This document shows, piece after piece, positions 1 through 10,564 of a stretch of 64,000 nucleotides of DNA. Each line of letters begins with the position of its first letter. Positions within the stretch are counted from its first letter, which is position 1. The stretch comes from Asanoa sp. WMMD1127. Its GTDB lineage: Bacteria; Actinomycetota; Actinomycetes; Mycobacteriales; Micromonosporaceae. Both the position numbers and the translations under genes were made by a program. The notes under the pieces were generated by a model. It was not told the origin of the DNA. It made no database searches and worked only from the letters and a program-made list of their open reading frames with translations. The stretch covers positions 4,774,001-4,838,000 of the forward strand of contig NZ_JARUBP010000001.1 of the NCBI RefSeq assembly GCF_029626225.1, in the 5' to 3' direction.

Positions 1-215
1 CGGTAGAAGCGCAGTTCGCGGCGGGCCGCGGCGAGTGCGTCCGGGCCGAGCGCGGCCGGCACGAGCTTGGCGTAGGCGGCCGCCCCCGCGGCGGTCGTGA
101 CCGGACGGACGCCCGCGCCCGATCGCGACTCGAGGAGCCCGTCCGCGCGGCGCGGCGTAACCCGCCAGGCCCGCAGCGTCTCGTCAGCGAAGCGGGGGTG
201 AGGGGAGTCGATCAT
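1..215 (-). CDS. Phosphotransferase/kinase-family protein, N-terminal fragment
   Basis: Only the first 71 codons are inside the window; the gene runs off the left edge. The ATG at 215-213 opens a frame whose N-terminus resembles aminoglycoside-phosphotransferase or fructosamine-kinase-like proteins: a hydrophilic leader, then a strand ending in AYAKLVPAALGPDA and a helix with ARRELRFYR, where these kinases have their ATP-anchoring Lys and first helix. The catalytic loop lies outside the window, so substrate and activity cannot be judged. It is transcribed divergently from the hybrid histidine kinase across an 81-bp gap. The family assignment is inference from a short segment. Confidence 0.5.
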   Translation of the reverse strand, partial: MIDSPHPRFADETLRAWRVTPRRADGLLESRSGAGVRPVTTAAGAAAYAKLVPAALGPDALAAARRELRFY

Positions 216-296
216 GCTGAAAACAGGATAGCGAGGGCAGTGGTCGACCGAGGATTCCGGCGATGTCCGCGAACCGTCCGGTGATCGACACATACG

Positions 297-2690
<2,394 letters not shown>

Positions 2691-2702
2691 CAAACTGGTC
2701 CC

Positions 2703-3737
2703 GTGCGGGGGACTGACGGCGACGCGAAGCCGCTGCGGGCGCTGCTGATCGACGACGATCCGGACGCGTTGCTGTTCATGCGCGACGTCCTCGATCGGCG
2801 CGGCGGCATGGACGTCGCGACCGCGGGCGACGCCGAGACGGCGCTGCGGTCGCTCGACGGCGTCGACGTCGTGGTGACCGACGTCGAGATGCCCGGCATG
2901 ACCGGGCTGGAACTGCTGACCCGCATCCGGGCCGCGCGGCCGGACCAGCCGGTCGTCGTGGTGACCGCCCACCCGAGCCTCGACTACGCCGTGGAGGCGC
3001 TGCGCGGTCAGGCCGCCGAGTTCCTGCGCAAGCCGCTGGACCCGGCCGAGCTCCTGCGGGTGGTGACCGACCTCGGCCGGACCGCCCGGGAGGCGGCGGC
3101 CGCCGCGCGGCACGTGGTCCTGGCCGTCGGCGCGCACCCGGACGACGTCGAGATCGGGGTCGGCGGGCTGCTGAGCGCCCACGCCGCCCGCGGCGACGAG
3201 ATCGCCATCGTCACGCTGACCCGGGGTGCCCGCGGCGGCACCACCGCCACCCGCGAGGACGAGTCCCGGGCGGCCGCCCGGATGCTCGGCGCCCGGCTGT
3301 TCCTGGAGGACGGCGAGGACACCCGGCTGCCGGTCAACGACCCGACGCTGAGCGCGGTCCAGCGGGTCATCGAGGAGGTCCGTCCGCAGACGGTCTACGT
3401 GCACTCGTTCCACGACCTGCACCAGGACCACCGGGCGGTGCACCAGGCGACGATGGTCGCGGCCCGCAAGGTGCCGACGATCGCGTGCTACCAGAGCCCG
3501 TCGGCCACTGTGGACTTCAAGCCCAACCGGTTCGTGGGCATCGACGACTACGTCGAACGCAAGCTCGACCTGTTGGCCTGTTTCGGCTCACAGGTCAAGA
3601 CCCGCGACTACCTCGAGTCCGAGGTGATCGTGGCGACCGCCCGCTACTGGTCCCGCTACGGCGGGGGTCGCTACACCGAGCCGCTCGAGGTGGTGCGGGA
3701 CCGCACCGACGCGATGCCCGTGGTGGAGGAGCGATGA
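2703..3737 (+). CDS. Response regulator fused to a PIG-L/LmbE zinc deacetylase
   Basis: A 344-residue two-domain protein. Residues 10-125 are a receiver domain with the acidic pocket (IDDDPD), acceptor Asp60 (VVTDVEMPG) and the switch Lys110 (FLRKP). Residues 137-340 are a PIG-L/LmbE domain with the metal-binding HPDD motif (145-148) and the second His cluster HDLHQDH (237-243). Known family members hydrolyse N-acetyl groups of N-acetylglucosamine derivatives (GlcNAc-PI, MshB, BshB). The usual DNA-binding output of a regulator is replaced by an enzyme, so phosphorylation could switch deacetylation directly (inference). GTG start; the TGA overlaps the next ATG by four bases, indicating translational coupling. 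No signal peptide, so it should be cytoplasmic. Confidence 0.9.
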   Translation: MRGTDGDAKPLRALLIDDDPDALLFMRDVLDRRGGMDVATAGDAETALRSLDGVDVVVTDVEMPGMTGLELLTRIRAARPDQPVVVVTAHPSLDYAVEALRGQAAEFLRKPLDPAELLRVVTDLGRTAREAAAAARHVVLAVGAHPDDVEIGVGGLLSAHAARGDEIAIVTLTRGARGGTTATREDESRAAARMLGARLFLEDGEDTRLPVNDPTLSAVQRVIEEVRPQTVYVHSFHDLHQDHRAVHQATMVAARKVPTIACYQSPSATVDFKPNRFVGIDDYVERKLDLLACFGSQVKTRDYLESEVIVATARYWSRYGGGRYTEPLEVVRDRTDAMPVVEER

Positions 3738-4693
3738 CACCGACGAGGGTGCTGGTCACCGGGGCGGGCGGGCCGGCCGGCATCGCCGTGATCCGCTCGT
3801 TGAGCCGGGTGCCGGGCGTGACGCCGGTGGCGGCCGACATGGACCCCTACGCGGCCGGTCTCTATCTCGTCGACGACCGCGCGCTGGTGCCCGCCGGCGC
3901 CGCGCCGTCGTTCGTGCCCGAGCTGCTGGACCTGTGCCGGCGCGAGCGGGTCGACGTGGTGGTGCCCACCGTCGACGACGAGCTGCTGCCGCTGGCCGGC
4001 GCCCGCGGCATCTTCCGCGACATCGGCGTGCGGCTCGCACTGACCGGCACGCCGGCGCTGGAGTGCACGCTGGACAAGCTCGCGCTGGCCCGGCGGTGCG
4101 CCGCGACCGTCCACACGCCACGGACGGAGATGCTCTCGGCGGCGTTCGACCCGGCCGCCTGGGAGTTCCCGGTCATCCTCAAGCCCCGCCGGGGCAGCGG
4201 CTCCCGCGGCGTCCGGCTCGTCACCGAGCCCGACGCGCTCGGGCCGCCCGACGAGGCGCTGATCGTGCAGGAGCACCTGCCCGGCGACGAATATTCCTTG
4301 GACGTGCTGGCCGACGTCGAAGGCCGGGTGGTCTCCGTCGTGCCGCGCCGGCGCACCCGGGTCGACTCCGGCGTCTCCGTGGCCGGCGAGACGCTGCACG
4401 ACCCGGAGCTCGACGCGCTGGCCCGCGGGGTGTTCGCGGCCGTCGGCCTGAGCCTGGTCGCCAACGTCCAGTGCCGCCGGGACCGGTCCGGCCGGGCGGC
4501 GCTCCTGGAGGTCAACCCGCGGTTCTCCGGAGCGATGCCATTGACCATCCACAGTGGCGTCGACATGCCACTGCTCTGCCTGGACGCGGTGCTCGGCGGC
4601 GAGCTGCCCGACGCGGTCCCGCACCGCCCCGTCACGATGGTGCGCTTCCTGGAGGAGCGGTTCCTGGGCGCGACGGAGCTGGTGACGGTGTGA
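3734..4693 (+). CDS. ATP-grasp carboxylate-amine ligase-like protein
   Basis: A 319-residue ATP-grasp protein. The N-terminal preATP-grasp Rossmann segment (VLVTGAGGPAGIAVIRSL) is followed by an ATP-grasp fold with the nucleotide-binding strand FPVILKPRRGSGSRGV, the hinge LIVQEHLPGDEYSLDVL and the metal-binding end LLEVNPRFSGAM. It resembles carbamoyl-phosphate-synthase-like and PylC-type ligases, which join a carboxylate to an amine at the cost of ATP. The substrate is unknown. Sitting directly after a PIG-L deacetylase that would create a free amine, a role in amidating a deacetylated amino sugar is plausible (inference, by analogy to MshB then MshC in mycothiol synthesis). ATG start overlaps the upstream stop; its TGA overlaps the next GTG. 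Confidence 0.85.
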   Translation: MTPTRVLVTGAGGPAGIAVIRSLSRVPGVTPVAADMDPYAAGLYLVDDRALVPAGAAPSFVPELLDLCRRERVDVVVPTVDDELLPLAGARGIFRDIGVRLALTGTPALECTLDKLALARRCAATVHTPRTEMLSAAFDPAAWEFPVILKPRRGSGSRGVRLVTEPDALGPPDEALIVQEHLPGDEYSLDVLADVEGRVVSVVPRRRTRVDSGVSVAGETLHDPELDALARGVFAAVGLSLVANVQCRRDRSGRAALLEVNPRFSGAMPLTIHSGVDMPLLCLDAVLGGELPDAVPHRPVTMVRFLEERFLGATELVTV

Positions 4694-5346
4694 CGGCGCC
4701 GCTCGAGGACCATCACGTGCACTCGCGCTGGTCGGACGACGCGGTCGACACGGTCGACGACAACCTGGCCGCCGCGGCGGCGCGCGGGGTGCGGGTCGTC
4801 TGCATCTCCGACCACGTCCGCCGGGCCACGACCTGGGTGCCGGACTACGTGGCCGACGTCCGCCGGGCGGCCGCGACCAGCCCGGTCACCGTGCTGTGCG
4901 GGGTCGAGGCGAAGCTCCTCGACGCCACCGGCCGCCTGGACCTCCCGCCGAACCTGCCCCCGCTCGACCGGGTGCTGATCGCGGACCACCAGTTTCCGGG
5001 GCCGGACGGTCCGGTGCCGCCGGAGTCGGTCCGGCTGCCGCCGGCGGCGGCGATCGACGTGCTGGTGGGCGCCACGGTCGCGGCGATGCGGCGTACGCCC
5101 TGGGCGCAGTTGGCCCACCTGTTCAGCCTGCTGCCCAAGATGGGGATCGACGAGGACGAGGTCGGCGCGGACCACCTCGCGCTGCTCGCCGCGACCGCGC
5201 GCGACACCGGCACGGTCGTCGAGGTCAACGAGAAGTGGCGGTGCCCGGGCCCCGCGGCCGTGGCGGCGTTCCGGGCCGCCGGCGTGACGGTGGTGACCAG
5301 CACCGACAGCCACCGCGCGGCCGACGTGGGCGTCTACGGGCCGTGA
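4690..5346 (+). CDS. PHP-domain phosphoesterase
   Basis: A 218-residue PHP-domain protein, the fold of histidinol-phosphate phosphatase and DNA-polymerase proofreading domains. Metal ligands are visible in order: DHHVHSRWSDD near the N-terminus, ISDHV, the GVEAK strand, and STDSHRA near the C-terminus. Standalone PHP proteins of this size are metal-dependent phosphoesterases. The GTG start was chosen because it overlaps the ATP-grasp stop (GTGA) and begins right at the first metal motif; the stop overlaps the GTG of the glycosyltransferase gene. In this operon it may dephosphorylate a sugar-phosphate intermediate (inference). No export signal is seen. Confidence 0.82.
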   Translation: MTAPLEDHHVHSRWSDDAVDTVDDNLAAAAARGVRVVCISDHVRRATTWVPDYVADVRRAAATSPVTVLCGVEAKLLDATGRLDLPPNLPPLDRVLIADHQFPGPDGPVPPESVRLPPAAAIDVLVGATVAAMRRTPWAQLAHLFSLLPKMGIDEDEVGADHLALLAATARDTGTVVEVNEKWRCPGPAAVAAFRAAGVTVVTSTDSHRAADVGVYGP

Positions 5347-6818
5347 GCGTCGTCCTCCTGGCGTTCGTGTTCGCGGGCCTGGTCCCGGTGGTGGCCGGCG
5401 CCTACCAGATCCTGCTGGCGGCGCTGCACGGCTGGCGGCACCACTACGACCGGTGGGGCCCGTTCCAGCCCAACATCGCGGTGCTCGTGCCCGCCTGGAA
5501 CGAGGCGCCCGTGCTGCGCGCCTCCATCGACCGGCTGATGGCGCTGGACTACCCGCCCACCCGGCTGCGGGTCTACGTCGTCGACGACGCGAGCACCGAC
5601 GACACGCCGGCGGTGCTGGCCGCGGCGGCGCGGGAGTACCCGGGCCGGGTCGTGCACCTGCGCCGCGAGAAGGGCGGTGAGGGCAAGTCGCACACGCTCA
5701 ACCACGGCCTGGCCCACGTGCTCGCGGACTCGTGGATGGAGGCGCTGCTCATCATGGACGCCGACGTCATCTACGCGCCGGACTCCGTCACCCTGCTGGC
5801 CCGGCACCTCGCGGACCCGGCGGTCGGCGCGGTCACCGCGTACATCCGGGAGGGCAGCCATCCCGGCACGGCGGTCAACCGGTTCATCGGCTTCGAGTAC
5901 ATCGCGGCCCAGGCGGCCGCCCGCCGTGGCCAGAACGTGCTGGGCGTGCTGGCCTGCCTGGCCGGCGGCGCCCAGCTGCACACGCGGGCCAACCTGGAGG
6001 CCATCGGCGGCCGGATCGACACCACGTCGCTGGCCGAGGACACGTTCACCACGTTCGACACGCAGCTCGCCGGGCACCGGGTGCTCTTCGAGCCACACGC
6101 GACGGTGCTGGCCGAGGAGCCGGGCGGGATCCGCGCGCTGTGGAAACAGCGGCTGCGCTGGGCCCGCGGCAACCTGCAGGTCACCTGGCACTACCGCCGC
6201 GTCTGGTTCCGGCCTACGCGGGCCAACGGCGGCCTGGGCGGCATCGCGTTCGGCGTCATCTGGTGGGGCCTGCTGCTGCAGCCGGTGCTGATGGTGCTGG
6301 CGGCGGCCGGGCTGCTCACGCTCCACTACACCGACGCCGACCTGGCGGCCCGGGCGTTCGAGGTGCTCTGGGTCGGCACGGGCCTGGCGTTCGTGTTCAC
6401 CACGACGTTCGTGCTGTCGGTCGACCCGTCGACGGCGCGCCGGGTGTGGCCGCAGGCGTTGCTGTTCCCGGGCCTGGTGGCGCTGGCCCAGATCGCCTAC
6501 GCGCTGTTCACCGGCCCGCTGCGGTGGGCGGCGACCCAGGTGTGGGACGCCCTCGGCACCTCACCGGGGCGCGGGGTCGCGGAGGCGGTGATCGTCTTCA
6601 CGTACGCCTGGGTGGCCGCCTCGATGCTCGTCTCCTATCTCGCCAAGGTGGTCGAGGGGCGGCGGTTCGTCGGCTGGCTCGCGCCGGTGCTCCTCTACCT
6701 CGGCGGCTACGGCTCGCTGCTGTGCGCGGTGACGGCGACGGCGTACCTCAATCAGCTGCGCGGCGCGGAGATGCGCTGGGACAAGACCGAGAAGAGCGGC
6801 AAGGTGCTGGTCCGATGA
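5343..6818 (+). CDS. Membrane GT2 glycosyltransferase (processive, PgaC/IcaA-like plan)
   Basis: A 491-residue membrane glycosyltransferase. An N-terminal helix (about 1-25) precedes a GT2 catalytic domain with VVDDAST (79-85), the DAD metal/nucleotide motif (139-141), the acceptor-site ED (232-233) and QRLRW (269-273), the signature of processive enzymes such as cellulose, chitin, hyaluronan and poly-GlcNAc synthases. Several C-terminal membrane helices follow. The GTG at 5343 starts within the PHP stop and is preferred because it begins the first membrane helix. Together with the upstream PIG-L domain this suggests an amino-sugar polymer or glycolipid (inference). The last codons overlap the ATG of a 33-residue membrane peptide. 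Confidence 0.9.
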   Translation: MSVVLLAFVFAGLVPVVAGAYQILLAALHGWRHHYDRWGPFQPNIAVLVPAWNEAPVLRASIDRLMALDYPPTRLRVYVVDDASTDDTPAVLAAAAREYPGRVVHLRREKGGEGKSHTLNHGLAHVLADSWMEALLIMDADVIYAPDSVTLLARHLADPAVGAVTAYIREGSHPGTAVNRFIGFEYIAAQAAARRGQNVLGVLACLAGGAQLHTRANLEAIGGRIDTTSLAEDTFTTFDTQLAGHRVLFEPHATVLAEEPGGIRALWKQRLRWARGNLQVTWHYRRVWFRPTRANGGLGGIAFGVIWWGLLLQPVLMVLAAAGLLTLHYTDADLAARAFEVLWVGTGLAFVFTTTFVLSVDPSTARRVWPQALLFPGLVALAQIAYALFTGPLRWAATQVWDALGTSPGRGVAEAVIVFTYAWVAASMLVSYLAKVVEGRRFVGWLAPVLLYLGGYGSLLCAVTATAYLNQLRGAEMRWDKTEKSGKVLVR

Positions 6819-6916
6819 ACTTCGTGGCGTACGAGCGGCGCCTGCTCTGGAAGGCGTTGCTCTGCCTGCTGTTCGTGGCGCTGCTAGCGGCCGGCCGGAT
6901 CTGGCTATGGGGCTAG
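6815..6916 (+). CDS. 33-residue single-span membrane peptide coupled to the GT2 gene
   Basis: A very short gene: 33 codons from ATG 6815 to TAG 6914-6916. The peptide has a charged N-terminus (YERRLLWK), one hydrophobic span of about 18 residues (ALLCLLFVALLAAGRIWL) and ends WG. Its ATG overlaps the glycosyltransferase TGA in the ATGA form used throughout this operon, which is the main evidence that it is real. Small membrane subunits such as PgaD and IcaD assist GT2 polymer synthases; a similar role is inferred from position and topology only, as the sequence is too short for homology. Its stop lies 12 bp inside the convergent downstream gene. Confidence 0.6.
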   Translation: MNFVAYERRLLWKALLCLLFVALLAAGRIWLWG

Positions 6917-8005
6917 CGGGTTGACGCCGGCGGCGGCGAGCAGGTACCAGGCGGTGGCGCCGGTGTGCAGCGAGGCGTAGTGGTCGGTCGTCGCCTCGTC
7001 CCGGGACGCCGCCAGGACTCCGGGGCCGTGCGCCCGCTGGACCTTCTCGATGGTGTCGAGGAGCGCGGGATCCGGGTCGCCACGCAGTCGCCGGGCCAGC
7101 GCGAGGTGGGCGGTGCCCTCGAACCACACCTGGTCGTGCACGCCCTGCCGGGACGAGATGCCGCGGTAGGGTCCGTCCACCGCGGACATCTCGCGGGCGG
7201 CGTAGTCGAGGGACGCGGCGAAGCGGTCGTCGCGCAGGGCGAGATATGTCCAGGTCTGCGCGTCCGCGGGGACGAAGGCGCGGTTGGGCGTGACACCGTC
7301 GACGTCGGTGCCGGTGTGGAAGTGGTCACCGTCCCACATGGAGCTGACGAACCCGCGGGCGGCGTCGGCCCGCTCGCGCCATTTCCCGTCGCCGGCCGCC
7401 AGCCGTTCGAAGAGGGCCACCAGATCGGTGTTGTGCTCGGTCGCCTTCCACGTGAGCGGCGTGCCGTCGGCCCGGAGCCCGCCGGTGTAGCCGCCGGCGC
7501 CGCGGGTGTCCCGCGCGGTCCGCTCGACCCACTCGCCCATGGCGACGGCGGCGTCGAGATAGCCACCGCCGCCGAGCGTGGCGAGGGCATGCGCGGCCCA
7601 CGCGACGGCCCCCACATCACTGGCGGCGTTGGTGGCGGTCGTGAACGGCGGATCGGGACTGTAGGCGGCCCGGACCCGCCCGTCGGCGGCGGGGTCGGCG
7701 GCCTGTGCGGCGACCAACCCGTCACCCAGCACCCGGGCCCGTCGCTCGTCACCGGCGGCCAGAAACGCGTGCAGCATCACCGCGTTGTCGTAGGTGGTCG
7801 CGTCGGTGAACCCCCGCGCCCCGAGCGCCCCGCCGAGATAACTCCGCGCGAGCCGCGGCGTGGACCCGGTGACACGCAGGTCCATCATCCGCCGCAGAAA
7901 CCCGAGGGCCTCGTCCCGCGGCGTCCGCCCACCAACCCCGAGGACGGCCGCCACCACAGCCCCGACGGCCAACCCACCCACCGACCGCCGCGTCCACCCC
8001 ACCAC
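6905..8005 (-). CDS. Secreted six-hairpin (alpha/alpha toroid)-like protein, possible glycoside hydrolase
   Basis: A 366-residue protein with a twin-arginine-like leader (TRRSVGGLAVGAVVAAVLGV), hence probably exported. The mature part repeats helix pairs typical of six-hairpin glycosidases: segments such as TTYDNAVMLHAFLAAGD, ASDVGAVAWAAHALATLG, ATEHNTDLVALFERLA and SLHTGATAWYLLAAAG. No exact glycosidase family is claimed and catalytic acids cannot be assigned without alignment. GTG start. It converges on the GT2 operon (12-bp overlap with the small peptide gene), and it also lies 40 bp downstream of the NarL-type regulator gene on the same strand, so it may be co-transcribed with that two-component pair. 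A trimming role on the GT2 product is inference. Confidence 0.65.
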   Translation of the reverse strand: MVGWTRRSVGGLAVGAVVAAVLGVGGRTPRDEALGFLRRMMDLRVTGSTPRLARSYLGGALGARGFTDATTYDNAVMLHAFLAAGDERRARVLGDGLVAAQAADPAADGRVRAAYSPDPPFTTATNAASDVGAVAWAAHALATLGGGGYLDAAVAMGEWVERTARDTRGAGGYTGGLRADGTPLTWKATEHNTDLVALFERLAAGDGKWRERADAARGFVSSMWDGDHFHTGTDVDGVTPNRAFVPADAQTWTYLALRDDRFAASLDYAAREMSAVDGPYRGISSRQGVHDQVWFEGTAHLALARRLRGDPDPALLDTIEKVQRAHGPGVLAASRDEATTDHYASLHTGATAWYLLAAAGVNPLAP

Positions 8006-8045
8006 CCGAGCCTCGCACGCCCATCGACGGCGCGGGCGCTGATCG

Positions 8046-8711
8046 TCAGCTCGGGGCGCCGGGGCGGACGAGGCCGCTCTCGTAGGCGAAGACCGCTGCC
8101 TGCAGGCGGTCGCGGAGGCCCAGTTTCGTCAGGATGGCCGAGACGTGGGTCTTGACCGTGCCCAGGCTCAGGAAGAGCGTCTCGGCGATCTCCGTGTTCG
8201 AGCGGCCCCGGGCCACCAGCGTCAGCACCTCCTGCTCCCGCGCGCTCAGCTGGCCCAGCGCCCCCGCCAGCGCCGGCGGTGCCGCGGCCTGGCCCGCGAA
8301 CCGGTCCAGCAGGCGGCGGGTGACCGGTGGCGCGAGCATCGCGTCGCCGCGGGCGACCGCGCGGATGCCGTCGGCTATCTCGGTCGGGCGCATGCTCTTG
8401 AGCATGAAGCCGCTCGCGCCCGCCTGGAGCGCGGCGTAGACGTGCTCGTCCAGGTCGAAGGTCGTCAGCATGACCACCTTCGCCGGGTTGCCGCTCGCGA
8501 CGATGCGCCGCGTCGCCTCGATGCCGTCCATGCCGTCCATCCGGACGTCCATCAGCACCACGTCCGGCCGCTTCTCCTCGGCCACCGCGACCGCCGCGTG
8601 GCCGTCGGCGGCCTCGCCGACCACCGACAGGTCGTCGCGGGCGTCGACGATCAGCACGAGCCCTTCGCGGACGGCGTGCTGGTCGTCGACCACCACCACC
8701 CGGATCGTCAT
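8046..8711 (-). CDS. NarL/FixJ-family response regulator
   Basis: A 221-residue regulator. The receiver domain spans about 1-120 with acceptor Asp in VVLMDVRMDG, switch Thr in MLTTFD and Lys in MLKS. A LuxR-type helix-turn-helix spans about 150-215 (LSAREQEVLTLVARGRSNTEIAETLFLSLGTVKTHVSAILTKLG region). Its ATG overlaps the TGA of the upstream kinase gene, so the two are translated as a pair. This is the usual actinobacterial arrangement of a short histidine kinase with a LuxR-type regulator. The target genes are unknown; the exported six-hairpin-like gene 40 bp downstream is the nearest candidate. Confidence 0.93.
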   Translation of the reverse strand: MTIRVVVVDDQHAVREGLVLIVDARDDLSVVGEAADGHAAVAVAEEKRPDVVLMDVRMDGMDGIEATRRIVASGNPAKVVMLTTFDLDEHVYAALQAGASGFMLKSMRPTEIADGIRAVARGDAMLAPPVTRRLLDRFAGQAAAPPALAGALGQLSAREQEVLTLVARGRSNTEIAETLFLSLGTVKTHVSAILTKLGLRDRLQAAVFAYESGLVRPGAPS

Positions 8712-9808
8712 GCCGCCGCCCGCAGGGGCAGGCGGGCCGAGACCTGGAAGCCGCCGTCGGCCAGTGGCCCCGCGTCCAGCGTGCCGCCGAGCAGCCGCGC
8801 CCGCTCGCGCATCCCGGTCAGGCCGTGGCCGTCACCGCCGCCGCGGCGGGCGGTGACGCCGGCGCCCGGTCGGCCGTCGTCGACGATCTCGACCCGCAGC
8901 TCGGCGGCCGAGAACCGGAGCCGGACGTCGGCCCGCCGCGCCCCGCCGTGCCGCAGGCTGTTGGTCAACGACTCCTGCACGATCCGGTACGCGGACAGCT
9001 CCACGTCCGGCGGCACCGGCCGGGCCGGGGCGCCGCTCCGGTCGACCGCGACCCGCAGGCCGGTGGCGGTGAGCGTGCGGGCGAGCGAGTCGAGCTGGTC
9101 GAGCCCCGGCTGCGGCGCCCGGGAGGACTCAGTGTCGGAGGGGCGCATCGTGCGCAGCATGGCATGGAGCTCGTCGAGCGCCGTACGCCCGGCGTCCTGG
9201 ATCGTGTCGAGCGCCGCGCGAGCCTTGTCGGGGCGGGTGTCGAAGACGTCGGCGGCGGCGCCGGCCTGCAGGAGCATCACCGACACCGTGTGGGCGACCA
9301 CGTCGTGCAGCTCCCGCGCGATCCGGGCCCGCTCCGCGTCGATGATGCGCCGGCGTTCCTCGTTCCGCCGGATCACGCGGGTGCGGCCCAGCTCGCCCCA
9401 CGCCCAGCCGAAGCCCGACGCGAAGACCGCCAGCATCAGGTCGCGCCAGCCCCCGGTGACCAGCGTCCACGGCGACAGCCCGACCAGCACCGCAAGCGCC
9501 CACAGCGACACCCGCGGCGGCCGCAGCCATGCGTAGTAGCTCAGCGGCGCCGCCGCCAGCCCGAGCCAGCCGACGTGCGGCGCGAGCGCCTGGAGCCCGG
9601 CGCCGGCCGTGAGCGCGGTGATCATCGCGATCTCCGGCGCGCGGCGCATCCACAGGACGGTGCTGGCCTGGGCCGCGGCCAGCGCGAGCGCGGCGGCGAG
9701 CGGAACCGTGGAGTCGGGGCCCACGACGACGATCAGCGCACCGAGCCCGCCGGCCATCGCGACCGCGACCACGACGTCGACCCAGCGCAGGAGGGGAGGA
9801 CAGGACAT
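8708..9808 (-). CDS. Sensor histidine kinase, HisKA_3 type
   Basis: A 366-residue kinase. The N-terminal half has four to five membrane helices, followed by a HisKA_3 dimerisation domain with the phospho-acceptor His in ARELHDVVAHTVSVMLLQ. The HATPase domain carries its N box around ESLTNSLRHG, the D box EIVDDGRPG and the G box GHGLTGMRERA. It partners the overlapping NarL-type regulator. The ATG at 9808 was chosen because the first membrane helix begins shortly after it and the upstream in-frame residues look non-coding. It is divergent from the DUF6069-like gene, leaving a 172-bp promoter region. Confidence 0.9.
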   Translation of the reverse strand: MSCPPLLRWVDVVVAVAMAGGLGALIVVVGPDSTVPLAAALALAAAQASTVLWMRRAPEIAMITALTAGAGLQALAPHVGWLGLAAAPLSYYAWLRPPRVSLWALAVLVGLSPWTLVTGGWRDLMLAVFASGFGWAWGELGRTRVIRRNEERRRIIDAERARIARELHDVVAHTVSVMLLQAGAAADVFDTRPDKARAALDTIQDAGRTALDELHAMLRTMRPSDTESSRAPQPGLDQLDSLARTLTATGLRVAVDRSGAPARPVPPDVELSAYRIVQESLTNSLRHGGARRADVRLRFSAAELRVEIVDDGRPGAGVTARRGGGDGHGLTGMRERARLLGGTLDAGPLADGGFQVSARLPLRAAA

Positions 9809-9980
9809 GCCACGAACGTACGTGTCGGCCCGGCGCCCGGTCATCGGTCGCGAGACCGACCCCCGGGCCGCGGCGCACCGGTCGCGCGACCGAGCCACGG
9901 TCCGGTCCGTGGCCCGATGTGGGCCGACCCCGCGCCGGCGGAGGGTGGTCACCGACCGATCCGCTCGGAAGGAGCACTCC

Positions 9981-10400
9981 ATGTCGACCATCGCCCGCCC
10001 CCGCACCGACTGGCGCGCCACGCGCCGCACCCGCGTCGTCGCCGTCTTCGGCACGGTCGCCGCCAACCTCGTCGTCTGGGCGGTCGCCGTGCCGGTGCTC
10101 GGCGTCGACCTCGCCGTCCGCAGCGGCGACGGCACCACCGAGATCTCGCCGGCCGCCGTGGCGGTGACCACGATGCTCGCCGGCCTGCTGGGCTGGACCC
10201 TCCTGGGCCTCCTGCAACGCCGCACCCGCCGCCCGGGGCTCGTCTGGACGTGGATCGCCTGCGCCGTCCTGGCCGTATCGCTGCTCGGCCCGCTCGGGGC
10301 CGCCTCGGCCGCCGCGGGAGCGACCCTGGCCGCCATGCACCTGGTCGCCGGCGCCGGCCTGGTCCCGGCCCTCGCCCGCACCGCGGCGCCAAGGGCCTAG
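9981..10400 (+). CDS. Four-helix membrane protein, DUF6069-like
   Basis: A 139-residue integral membrane protein with four hydrophobic spans (about 24-46, 61-84, 90-110 and 112-132) and an arginine-rich N-terminus. The plan fits the actinobacterial DUF6069 family, which has no known function. A strong ribosome site (GGAAGGAG, 9967-9974) precedes ATG 9981. It is divergent from the two-component pair at 8.0-9.8 kb and could be one of its targets (inference). Its TAG stop forms part of the CTAG that borders the fold-back element immediately downstream. Confidence 0.75.
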   Translation: MSTIARPRTDWRATRRTRVVAVFGTVAANLVVWAVAVPVLGVDLAVRSGDGTTEISPAAVAVTTMLAGLLGWTLLGLLQRRTRRPGLVWTWIACAVLAVSLLGPLGAASAAAGATLAAMHLVAGAGLVPALARTAAPRA

Positions 10401-10564
10401 GGTCTGTCCTGCCGATCAACGCGGCCTGCGCCGGGCCCAGCCGCCGCCTGGCGGCGCCCCGGAATCACCCGGATACAACACCGGTATCCGGCCAATTCCG
10501 GGCCACCACCAGACGACACCTGGACTCCGTCTCGGCTCACGTTGATCGGCACGACAGACCCTAG
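10397..10564. mobile_element. 168-bp fold-back (MITE-like) element in a shared CTAG stop
   Basis: The sequence is an almost complete palindrome. The outer 25 bases (10397-10421 and 10540-10564) are inverted repeats with one mismatch. The arms stay complementary inward, with many C/T differences that still allow G-U pairing, to a centre at 10477-10483 flanked by CCGGATAC / GTATCCGG. Both ends carry CTAG, which fits a four-base target duplication of the YTAR type seen with IS5-group elements. There is no room for a transposase. The left CTAG gives the stop of the DUF6069-like gene; the right one gives the stop of the convergent GGDEF gene. A dedicated bidirectional terminator is the alternative reading. 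Confidence 0.7.
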
